Below are positions 7,870 through 14,578 of a stretch of DNA of 64,000 nucleotides, piece by piece. Both the position numbers and the translations under genes were made by a program. This DNA is from Pseudomonas sp. 7SR1 (GTDB taxonomy: Bacteria > Pseudomonadota > Gammaproteobacteria > Pseudomonadales > Pseudomonadaceae), in NCBI RefSeq assembly GCF_900156465.1, contig NZ_LT707064.1, positions 4,851,001 through 4,915,000 of the forward strand, given 5' to 3'. The notes beneath the pieces are model-generated. The model was not told where the DNA came from and made no database searches. It worked only from the letters and a program-made list of their open reading frames with translations. Positions within the stretch are counted from its first letter, which is position 1. Every line of letters starts with the position of its first letter.

Positions 7870-9188
7870 ACCTGTCATTGCGCTGGCCGCGGACCCTCGC
7901 GTCGAGGCTGTCGCTGATCTTCCTGATCGGCCTGATCCTGGCCCAGGGCCTGTCTTTCGGTGTCCAGTACTACGAACGCTACCAGAGCGCCAAGACCACC
8001 ATGCTCGGCAACCTGGAAACCGACGTTTCGACCTCGGTCGCCATCCTCGATCGCCTGCCCGCTTCCGAGCGTCCGGCCTGGCTGCCCCGCCTCACCCGGC
8101 GCAACTACAACTACCTGCTCGATGAAGGCCTGCCCGGCCAGCCCATGGTCCCGGAAGACGCGCCGATATCGGTCAGCTCGATCCAGGACGCCATCGGCCA
8201 GGCCTATGCGCTGACCTTCACCGACATTCCCGGCCCGCAAAAGCACTACCAGGCCCATCTGCGCCTGGGCGACGGCAGCCCGCTGACCATCGACGTCCGC
8301 CCGGCCATGACGCCCCTGTCTCCCTGGCTGCCGGTGGTGTTGCTGGGGCAGCTGGCATTGTTGATCGGCTGCACCTGGCTGGCCGTGCGCATTGCCGTCA
8401 GGCCCTTGACCCGCCTGTCCCAGGCCGTGGAAACCCTTGACCCCAACGCCCACGGCGCGCGCCTGGACGAAAAAGGCCCGACCGAAGTGGTCCATGCCGC
8501 CAAGGCGTTCAATGCCATGCAGGAGCGCATCGCCGCTTACCTGAAAGAGCGCATGCAACTGCTGGCGGCGATTTCCCACGACTTGCAGACGCCCATCACC
8601 CGCATGAAGCTGCGCGCGGAGTTCATGGACGATGGCATCGAAAAGGACAAGCTGTGGAGCGACCTGGGCGAAATGGAACACCTGGTGCGCGAAGGCGTCG
8701 CCTACGCCCGCAGCATCCATGGCGCTACAGAAGCCAGTTGCCGCATCAACCTGGATGCGTTCCTCGACAGCCTGGTGTTCGACTACCAGGACACCGGCAA
8801 GGACGTTCAATTGTCGGGCAAGAACGCCGCCGTCATCGACACCCGCCCCCACGCCCTGCGCCGGGTGTTGGTCAACCTGGTGGACAACGCACTGAAATTC
8901 GGCGGCTCGGCGCAGATCCACGTGCAATTGACCGGCAATGGCCAACTGGCGATCCAGGTCCTGGACCGTGGCCCCGGCATCAGCGAGCACGAACTGACCG
9001 AGGTGCTCAAGCCGTTCTACCGCGTGGAAAGCTCGCGCAACCGGGAAACCGGCGGAACGGGCCTGGGATTGGCCATTGCCCAGCAACTGGCGATCGCCAT
9101 GGGCGGTTCGCTGACCTTGAGCAATCGCGAGGGCGGCGGCTTGTGCGCCGAGCTGCGCTTGAGCCGCGAAACCGCTCCTGCCAGCTGA
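7866..9188 (+). CDS. Membrane sensor histidine kinase (EnvZ-like architecture)
   Basis: A 440-residue kinase with a first transmembrane helix at about residues 14-34, a periplasmic sensor of roughly 120 residues, a second helix at about 158-180, and a HAMP segment (VRPLTRLSQAVETL). The H-box is AISHDLQTPITRMKLR, the N-box VNLVDNALKFG, and the G-boxes DRGPGI and GGTGLGLAI, so it should be catalytically competent. It phosphorylates the regulator encoded immediately upstream, with a 4-bp overlap. No metal-binding motif stands out in the periplasmic part, so the ligand cannot be named from sequence. Confidence 0.92.
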   Translation: MNLSLRWPRTLASRLSLIFLIGLILAQGLSFGVQYYERYQSAKTTMLGNLETDVSTSVAILDRLPASERPAWLPRLTRRNYNYLLDEGLPGQPMVPEDAPISVSSIQDAIGQAYALTFTDIPGPQKHYQAHLRLGDGSPLTIDVRPAMTPLSPWLPVVLLGQLALLIGCTWLAVRIAVRPLTRLSQAVETLDPNAHGARLDEKGPTEVVHAAKAFNAMQERIAAYLKERMQLLAAISHDLQTPITRMKLRAEFMDDGIEKDKLWSDLGEMEHLVREGVAYARSIHGATEASCRINLDAFLDSLVFDYQDTGKDVQLSGKNAAVIDTRPHALRRVLVNLVDNALKFGGSAQIHVQLTGNGQLAIQVLDRGPGISEHELTEVLKPFYRVESSRNRETGGTGLGLAIAQQLAIAMGGSLTLSNREGGGLCAELRLSRETAPAS

Positions 9189-9215
9189 ACGTCCACAAGG
9201 CCTGGCATCCGGGTT

Positions 9216-9231
9216 TGTATGCCAATGTGTC
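9216..9231 (+). promoter_or_regulatory. Possible TGTAT/TGTGTC regulator site upstream of the small ORF-doxX pair
   Basis: TGTATG (9216-9221) and TGTGTC (9226-9231) form an imperfect direct repeat resembling those in front of the two-component operon and the precursor gene. The period here is 10 rather than 11 bp, so this is weak. It lies about 130 bp upstream of the small ORF start. Confidence 0.25.
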
Positions 9232-9361
9232 TGCCGTCGCCGGGCACACACGAACTTGCAATCCCCCGCGTTCCCGACACACCCCGCTTACACCCGCTTG
9301 AAAGACTCCCCGAGCCCCGGCCACTGAAAGGGTCGGGAACCACACCTCAAGGAGTCTTGCC

Positions 9362-9562
9362 ATGCCTGCCACCACCACGCCATCCACCCTGCGTTTCCAG
9401 GGTCGCTTCCCGATCTTTGCCTGCTCTGACTTCAAGGGCGTCCCCACGAGCGACGGGTACGTACTGCCGTTTGGCCTGACCTGCGCCACCACCATCATCC
9501 GCCTGGTCGGCACGCCGGGCCGGGCCAACACGCGTGCCCAACCTCTGCAACACGCAGCGTAA
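9362..9562 (+). CDS. Small hypothetical protein (66 aa) upstream of doxX
   Basis: A short ORF with a strong ribosome binding site (AAGGAG seven bases before the ATG). It ends 14 bp before the doxX start, so the two would be cotranscribed. The product has no signal peptide or membrane helix. It has two cysteines, in FACSDF and LTCATT, and a basic C-terminus. I do not recognise a family. It could be a real small protein of the metal/redox cluster, or a leader ORF whose translation affects doxX expression. Confidence 0.45.
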   Translation: MPATTTPSTLRFQGRFPIFACSDFKGVPTSDGYVLPFGLTCATTIIRLVGTPGRANTRAQPLQHAA

Positions 9563-9576
9563 TCGGGGAGATCGTC

Positions 9577-10083
9577 ATGTATCCAAGCATCCTTAAAGCC
9601 CTGCCCACTCGTCTCGATCACGCCGGAGCATGGCTTGCGCCACTGGGCCTGCGCCTGTTCCTGGCTTGGGAGTTCTTCGAATCCGGCCTGGAAAAATGGA
9701 ACGGTACGAACTGGTTCAGCGAAATCCAGTCCGCCTTCCCATTTCCCTTCGACCAGTTGCCCGCCAGCTGGAACTGGGAGCTGTCGATGTGGGCCGAACT
9801 GCTCTGCGCCATCGCCCTGCTGATCGGCCTGGGCACCCGTCTATCGGCGCTGGTACTGATTATCGTCACCGTGGTGGCCACCGCCGCCGTGCATTGGCCC
9901 GCAGACTGGTCAAGCCTCAGCGAGCTGGCCCAGGGCTATGCGATCACCAATAAAGGCCATGGCAACTTCAAGCTCCCATTGATCTACCTGGTGGCGTTGA
10001 TGCCGCTGCTGTTGCAGGGGGCGGGGAAACTGAGCGTGGATGCGCTGCTACAGACTGCCCTGAACCGTCGAAACGACGCCTGA
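9577..10083 (+). CDS. DoxX-family membrane protein (HvfX-like)
   Basis: A 168-residue inner-membrane protein with four hydrophobic segments (about residues 20-38, 70-90, 90-108 and 134-150) and the DoxX signature region LGLRLFLAWEFFESGLEKW, then a tryptophan-rich loop (PASWNWELSMW). DoxX proteins are commonly encoded with DUF692/DUF2063 gene sets (the hvfABCX type), where their role is unclear but probably concerns quinone or redox chemistry in the membrane. Here it is on the opposite strand, converging on the DUF2063 gene across a REPIN. GGGGAG precedes the ATG. Confidence 0.88.
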   Translation: MYPSILKALPTRLDHAGAWLAPLGLRLFLAWEFFESGLEKWNGTNWFSEIQSAFPFPFDQLPASWNWELSMWAELLCAIALLIGLGTRLSALVLIIVTVVATAAVHWPADWSSLSELAQGYAITNKGHGNFKLPLIYLVALMPLLLQGAGKLSVDALLQTALNRRNDA

Positions 10084-10092
10084 AAACAAACC

Positions 10093-10172
10093 TTGTGGGA
10101 ACGAGCTTGCTCGCGATGGCGGCGTATCGGTCACGGTTGATGGCGACCCGCTGGCATCGCGAGCAAGCTCAC
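10093..10172. repeat. REPIN (two inverted REP palindromes)
   Basis: GTGGGAACGAGCTTGCTCGC near the left end is mirrored by GCATCGCGAGCAAGCTCAC at the right end. This is the paired REP arrangement typical of Pseudomonas, here between two convergent genes. The left copy carries GGGAACGAGC rather than the more frequent GGGAGCGAGC. Confidence 0.8.
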
Positions 10173-10175
10173 TTC

Positions 10176-10952
10176 TTACAGGGTTTGCGTTTCAATCGGC
10201 GGCGAGTGTCTTGCGCCCACCACACCTTCCTCTCGCATGCGCTTGAGCAGCGCCAAGGCGCTGTCCATGAATTCGAAGGCATTCGCCCCCGCTTCTTCGG
10301 CCAATCCCAGCAATTGCGCCCGTGCCTTCAGTTCCGGAAATTGCTCGATACGCTGCAACAACCGCCAGGCCAAGGGGCTGAGTTCAGAAAAGCGCACGTC
10401 GAGCCCAGGGGTACGCCTGACCAACAGCAAGGTTGGCTGGGATGGCGGTGTCGACGGCTGGTAATCCGGCGCCAGGCGATGCACCGGCCATTCATACGCC
10501 AACGGCCAGGCCAGGGGCGAAAGCTGCAAGGGCCGGTCGAGGCACAACGTTTCGTCATCGTTGGGCAAGGCTTGGGCCGGCGATTGCAACAGTGCCATTT
10601 CGACCCACTCGTAATGCGCCAGGTCAGCCATGAACGGCGGCTCCTCGGACACCGGCCGGGCCGACAGATAGTCCACGAACTCCCTGGCGATCTCTGCGAA
10701 CCTGGGCGTGACGCAGCGATGCTCGCGCAGGAAGCGGCGTACACAGGCACGCCAGCGGTCCTGCCCCAGCACGCTTACCAGCACCGCAAAGGTGCCACTG
10801 AGTAACGAGCGCATGTTCTCGAAGATCAGGTCGCGATAGACCTGGGCCCGCTCCACGTCCATGCCGGACGGGACCGGACACCGCTCCGGATCGCGCAGGT
10901 AGCCGGTCAATGCCTGCTGCTGTTGGTGCAGGGTCTGCCGGAGTTCAGCCAT
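10176..10952 (-). CDS. bufC: DUF2063 partner protein of the MNIO enzyme (BufC/HvfC-like)
   Basis: A 258-residue cytoplasmic protein. The N-terminal half has the DUF2063 look ([18 protein letters not shown], then [20 protein letters not shown] with the conserved VYR pattern, then [13 protein letters not shown]). Proteins of this family bind the precursor peptide and form a complex with the DUF692 enzyme that modifies its cysteines. The gene overlaps the end of the DUF692 gene by 8 bp, so the two are translationally coupled as usual for these pairs. The carrier role is family knowledge; nothing in the sequence contradicts it. Confidence 0.88.
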   Translation of the reverse strand: MAELRQTLHQQQQALTGYLRDPERCPVPSGMDVERAQVYRDLIFENMRSLLSGTFAVLVSVLGQDRWRACVRRFLREHRCVTPRFAEIAREFVDYLSARPVSEEPPFMADLAHYEWVEMALLQSPAQALPNDDETLCLDRPLQLSPLAWPLAYEWPVHRLAPDYQPSTPPSQPTLLLVRRTPGLDVRFSELSPLAWRLLQRIEQFPELKARAQLLGLAEEAGANAFEFMDSALALLKRMREEGVVGARHSPPIETQTL

Positions 10953-11832
10953 GGATCACCGCCTGCCGGTCGGCGGTTTGCCGCTGCAACTGGCGGATGA
11001 TCTGCAATTCGGCTACCAGCGCGGCGTAGGGTGGGAAGTTGAAATCCCGTTCCAGCAAGGTCGGCTGGATGCCGAAACGCGCATAGGCCCTGGCCAGCAG
11101 CGTCCAGACCACCGGCTTGACCGGCGCGCCGTGGCTGTCGATTTTCAGTGTGTCGGATTCGTCGTAATGCCCGGCCACATGCATCGCCACCACCCGCCCG
11201 GGATCCAGGCCGTCCAGGAATGCGCAGGGGTCGAAACCGTGATTGACCGAATTGACATAGACGTTGTTGACGTCGAGCAACAGGTAGCAATCCGCCTCGT
11301 GCAGCACTGCCTGGGTGAATTCCAGCTCGCTCATGTCCTGGTGGGGGGCGGCGTAGTAAGACACGTTTTCCACCGCCAGGCGTCTCCCCAGGACATCCTG
11401 GGCCTGTCTTATGCGGGCCGCGACGTGATGCACCGCCTCCTCGGTGAAGGGCAGCGGCAGCAGGTCATACAGATGCCCGTCATCGCCGCAGTAGCTCAGG
11501 TGCTCGCTGTACAGCGGCACATCGAAGCGCTCCAGGAAACCGCGCACCTGGGCGAGAAACGCCAGGTCCAGCGGAGCCGGCCCGCCCAGGGACAGCGACA
11601 GGCCATGGCAGGACAGTGGAAAACGCTCGGCCAACCCATGCAAAGCGGCGCCATGGGCGCCGCCGATGCCGATCCAGTTTTCCGGCGCGACCTCCAGGAA
11701 GTCGAAATCACCGGCAGGCGCCTCGCGCAGTTCATCGAGCAAGGCCCGGCGCAAGCCCAGGCCGACAGAGGTCTGGGGGAATGAAGCACCAGCGGCAGGA
11801 CGGTTGAAGCTATGGCAAAACTCTTGGGACAT
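10945..11832 (-). CDS. bufB: MNIO (DUF692) multinuclear iron oxidative enzyme
   Basis: A 295-residue TIM-barrel enzyme of the family that uses two or three iron ions to convert precursor cysteines into oxazolone/thioamide-type groups. The metal-ligand motifs are complete: FLEVAPENW (about 45-53), CHGLSLS (H76), YSEHLSY (E110, H111), VENVSYY (E155), [16 protein letters not shown] (D187, N190, H198), HVAGH (H218, H222), DSHG (D232, H234) and LLERDFNFP (E261). The ATG at 11832 has AGGAG eight bases upstream; a longer open frame upstream is discounted because it runs through the precursor region. It lies 148 bp downstream of the precursor gene and overlaps the DUF2063 gene. Confidence 0.93.
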   Translation of the reverse strand: MSQEFCHSFNRPAAGASFPQTSVGLGLRRALLDELREAPAGDFDFLEVAPENWIGIGGAHGAALHGLAERFPLSCHGLSLSLGGPAPLDLAFLAQVRGFLERFDVPLYSEHLSYCGDDGHLYDLLPLPFTEEAVHHVAARIRQAQDVLGRRLAVENVSYYAAPHQDMSELEFTQAVLHEADCYLLLDVNNVYVNSVNHGFDPCAFLDGLDPGRVVAMHVAGHYDESDTLKIDSHGAPVKPVVWTLLARAYARFGIQPTLLERDFNFPPYAALVAELQIIRQLQRQTADRQAVIHG

Positions 11833-11897
11833 GGCACATCTCCTTGACAAACAAGAGAGGGAGAGCCACGACGGATGGGGGCACGTCGCCACCGACC

Positions 11898-11927
11898 TGT
11901 GGCGAGGAGCGTCAACCCCTCGCCACA
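11898..11927 (-). promoter_or_regulatory. Intercistronic hairpin between precursor and MNIO genes
   Basis: TGTGGCGAGG (11898-11907) pairs perfectly over 10 bp with CCTCGCCACA (11918-11927). It lies in the 148-bp gap downstream of the precursor stop. There is no T-tract in the minus-strand direction, so it is more likely an mRNA-stabilising or partial-attenuation hairpin that keeps precursor levels above enzyme levels. It also resembles the GGCGAGG palindromes scattered in Pseudomonas intergenic DNA. Confidence 0.5.
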
Positions 11928-11980
11928 CAAACACGCCTGCCCCATTCATGTACCAGTCGGGGCTCCCCAAAGGCGGAGGA

Positions 11981-12367
11981 TCAGGACTCGATTGCCGCCC
12001 CGCACTTGCCCTCGCCGCATTTGCCTTCGGCGGTCTTGGCCTGGGCCGACAGGTATTGCTTGGCTTCCGGCAGGGATATGCCGCCGTCGTGGTTGGCGTC
12101 GATCTTGTCGAACTCGGCCGCACGCTCCGGTGCGGCGGCGATGAACTCGTCCCGCGAGACCTTGCCATCGTGGTTGGTATCGGTCTTGGCGAACTTGTCT
12201 TCGCCGCACTTGCCTTCGGCAGGTTTCTTCACCGTATCGGCCGCTGCCAGGGTATAGCCCTGGGCCAGGTCGTTCATGGTCAGAGCAGAAGCCGCCGAGG
12301 ACAGGCCAAGGCCACCGACCAGGGCCAGGCCGAGTGCCAGGGACGAATTGCGCGAGAAGTTGAGCAT
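11981..12367 (-). CDS. Secreted MNIO precursor with two EF-hand loops and three EGKCG motifs (bufferin/oxazolin-like)
   Basis: A 128-residue exported protein. It has a signal peptide at about residues 1-28 ([18 protein letters not shown]), EGKCG at 51-55, two canonical 12-residue EF-hand calcium loops ([12 protein letters not shown] 63-74; [12 protein letters not shown] 90-101) and tandem [10 protein letters not shown] at 114-123. The only cysteines are those of the EGKCG motifs (C54, C117, C122). EGKCG is the core motif of HvfA/oxazolin-type copper-binding RiPP precursors, which an MNIO enzyme modifies before export. The MNIO and DUF2063 genes follow on the same strand. Placing an EF-hand pair between EGKCG motifs is unusual. 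GGAGGAAAT precedes the ATG. Modification and metal specificity are inferred. Confidence 0.88.
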   Translation of the reverse strand: MLNFSRNSSLALGLALVGGLGLSSAASALTMNDLAQGYTLAAADTVKKPAEGKCGEDKFAKTDTNHDGKVSRDEFIAAAPERAAEFDKIDANHDGGISLPEAKQYLSAQAKTAEGKCGEGKCGAAIES

Positions 12368-12450
12368 GGGGTATTTCCTCCAGGGATTCGATCGCCAGTC
12401 ACCGGCACCGCGTATGGGTCCCGGCTGGCTGGCGTAGTTAATCGTCGGTG

Positions 12451-12531
12451 TGTATCCGGCCTGTGTCCCGGACCCGCCCCTTCGTCAAGCAGATGTATCC
12501 GCCCTGCCCCGGTACACACTGAGATACACGC
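12451..12531. promoter_or_regulatory. Tandem TGTATCC-type repeats upstream of the precursor gene
   Basis: TGTATCC (12451-12457) and TGTGTCC (12462-12468) form an 11-bp-period direct repeat. A further TGTATCC lies at 12494-12500 and, inverted, GGTACACACTGAGATACAC at about 12511-12529. They sit 85-160 bp upstream of the precursor start, in the divergent gap with the ThDP enzyme gene. The likeness to the 6981-7050 sites suggests control by the nearby OmpR-type regulator. Confidence 0.4.
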
Positions 12532-12655
12532 CCGGCCCTGGCACCCGCCCCGGAAAAAATCTAAACCTTGCGCGGCCTGTGTCGGTCAAGTCTGTAAGCA
12601 CGCCAACCGCTGCACGCCGCTCCAAGCGGCTCGCGGCCTGAAACGAGGGACAGAC

Positions 12656-14455
12656 ATGAGCATGACCGTCGGTGATTTTCTGGTGGAACGTCTTTACGAA
12701 TGGGGGGTTCGCCGGATCTACGGCTATCCGGGCGATGGCATCAACGGCGTCTTTGGCGCGTTGAACCGCGCCAACGGGAAAATCCGTTTCATCCAGGCCC
12801 GACACGAAGAAATGGCAGCCTTCATGGCCTGTGCCCACGCCAAGTTCACCGGCGAGCTGGGGGTATGCATCGCCACCTCGGGGCCTGGCGCGTCCCACCT
12901 GGTGACCGGACTCTACGACGCCCGAATGGATCACATGCCGGTGCTCGCCATTTGCGGCCAGCAGGCCCGCGCCGCCCTGGGCGGGCATTACCAGCAGGAA
13001 CTGGACCTGGTCAGCCTGTTCAAGGATGTCGCCGGGGCGTTCGTGCAGCAAGCCAGCGCACCCGCCCAGGTCCGCCATCTGGTGGACCGCGCCGTGCGCA
13101 CGGCCGTGGGCGAGCGCCGGGTCACGGCGTTGATCCTGCCCAACGACCTCCAGGAGATGCCCTACGCGGCGCCAGCCCACAAGCATGGCACCGTGCATTC
13201 CGGCGTCGGCTATCGCAAACCCAGGGTCGTGCCCTACGAAGAAGACCTGCGCAAGGCCGCCGATGTGCTGAACGCCGGCAAGAAAGTCGCCATCCTGGTG
13301 GGCGCCGGAGCGCTGCAGGCCACCGATGAAGTGATCGCCATCGCCGAGAAACTCGGTGCCGGGGTGGCCAAGGCCCTGCTGGGCAAGGCGGCGGTGCCGG
13401 ACGACCTGCCCTGGGTCACCGGCTCCATCGGCCTGCTCGGGACCGAGCCCAGCGACAACCTGATGGCCGGTTGCGACACATTGCTGATGATCGGCTCCGG
13501 CTTTCCCTACGCCGAGTTCCTGCCGCCCGAGGGCCAGGCCCGGGGCGTGCAGATCGACATTCAGGCGGACATGCTCAGCCTGCGCTACCCCATGGAAGTC
13601 AACCTGCACGGCGACAGCGCCGATACCCTGCGGGCCCTGCTGCCACTGATCGAAGAGAAGACCGACCGCAGCTGGCGCGAGAAAATCGAGCACTGGCGCC
13701 AGCGCTGGGACCAGACCCTGGAGAAGCGCGCCCTGGTCAGCGCCAAGCCGATCAATCCGCAGCGGGTCACATTCGAACTGTCGCCCCGGCTGCCGGATCG
13801 CGCCATTGTCACCTGCGACTCAGGCTCCTGCGCCAACTGGTATGCCCGGGACCTCCATATCCGTCGCGACATGATGTGCTCGTTGTCCGGCGGCCTGGCG
13901 TCCATGGGCGCCGCCGTGCCTTATGCCATCGCCGCGAAATTCTGCCATCCGGACCGACCGGTGATCGCCCTGGTGGGAGACGGCGCGATGCAGATGAACA
14001 ACATGGCGGAACTGATCACCGTGGCCAAGTACTGGCGGACCTGGGGCAATGGCGCCTGGGTCTGTGCGGTGTTCAACAACCGGGACCTGAACCAGGTGAC
14101 CTGGGAACAGCGGGTCATGGAGGGCGACCCCAAGTTCGAAGCCTCCCAGGACATTCCCGACGTGCCCTACCACCTGTTCGCCGAATCCATTGGCCTCAAA
14201 GGCATCCTGGTACTGCATGAGGATGATGTGGCCGGCGCCTGGGAAGCCGCACTGGCGGCGGATCGCCCGGTACTGATCGAATTTCGCACCGACCCCGACG
14301 TCCCGCCGCTGCCTCCCCATATCAAGCTGGAACAGGCGAAGAAATTCGCCAGCACCCTGCTCCAGGGCGATCCGAACGAGGCAGGCATCCTGGCGCAGAC
14401 GGCCAAGCAGGTGCTGAGCGGGCTCCTGCCGGGGCACCGCAAGGACAAGCAATAG
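12656..14455 (+). CDS. Thiamine-diphosphate enzyme, pyruvate oxidase/acetolactate synthase family
   Basis: A 599-residue cytoplasmic enzyme with the three-domain layout of pyruvate oxidase-like proteins. The N-terminal domain has GYPGDGINGVFGAL and the catalytic Glu region ARHEEMAAFMAC, followed by TSGPGASHLVTGLYDA. The ThDP/Mg motif is GDG at about 441-443 to NN at 474-475. Substrate could be pyruvate (PoxB-like decarboxylation to acetate) or another 2-oxoacid. The ATG at 12656 was chosen over a much longer open frame because the family N-terminus MTVGDFLVERLYEWGV starts here. It is divergent from the EF-hand precursor gene across 288 bp. A direct link to that cluster is not evident. Confidence 0.85.
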   Translation: MSMTVGDFLVERLYEWGVRRIYGYPGDGINGVFGALNRANGKIRFIQARHEEMAAFMACAHAKFTGELGVCIATSGPGASHLVTGLYDARMDHMPVLAICGQQARAALGGHYQQELDLVSLFKDVAGAFVQQASAPAQVRHLVDRAVRTAVGERRVTALILPNDLQEMPYAAPAHKHGTVHSGVGYRKPRVVPYEEDLRKAADVLNAGKKVAILVGAGALQATDEVIAIAEKLGAGVAKALLGKAAVPDDLPWVTGSIGLLGTEPSDNLMAGCDTLLMIGSGFPYAEFLPPEGQARGVQIDIQADMLSLRYPMEVNLHGDSADTLRALLPLIEEKTDRSWREKIEHWRQRWDQTLEKRALVSAKPINPQRVTFELSPRLPDRAIVTCDSGSCANWYARDLHIRRDMMCSLSGGLASMGAAVPYAIAAKFCHPDRPVIALVGDGAMQMNNMAELITVAKYWRTWGNGAWVCAVFNNRDLNQVTWEQRVMEGDPKFEASQDIPDVPYHLFAESIGLKGILVLHEDDVAGAWEAALAADRPVLIEFRTDPDVPPLPPHIKLEQAKKFASTLLQGDPNEAGILAQTAKQVLSGLLPGHRKDKQ

Positions 14456-14493
14456 CGCCAAGCGCTCGCGCAGCGCGCAATCCGCAGCTGTAC

Positions 14494-14534
14494 ATCGGCT
14501 GTCGGGCAATTAAGTTAATTGTCCGACAGCCGAT
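14494..14534. promoter_or_regulatory. 41-bp near-perfect palindrome
   Basis: Two 20-bp arms around a single central G: ATCGGCTGTCGGGCAATTAA on the left and TTAATTGTCCGACAGCCGAT on the right, with one mismatch that would be a G-U pair in RNA. It starts 39 bp after the ThDP enzyme stop and 45 bp before the ATG of the GGDEF/EAL gene. It could be a dimeric operator or a terminator-like hairpin; there is no T-tract after it. Confidence 0.75.
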
Positions 14535-14578
14535 ACAAAGTCGTGCGGGATATTTCGCGTTTTGCCGATGGCTTGTTT

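Noticed and set aside
10093..10172. Palindromes that could be read as a CRISPR-like or operator repeat
   Set aside because: They are standard Pseudomonas REP sequences in inverted pairs, with further copies at 17177, 34320 and 42246. There is no regular spacer array.
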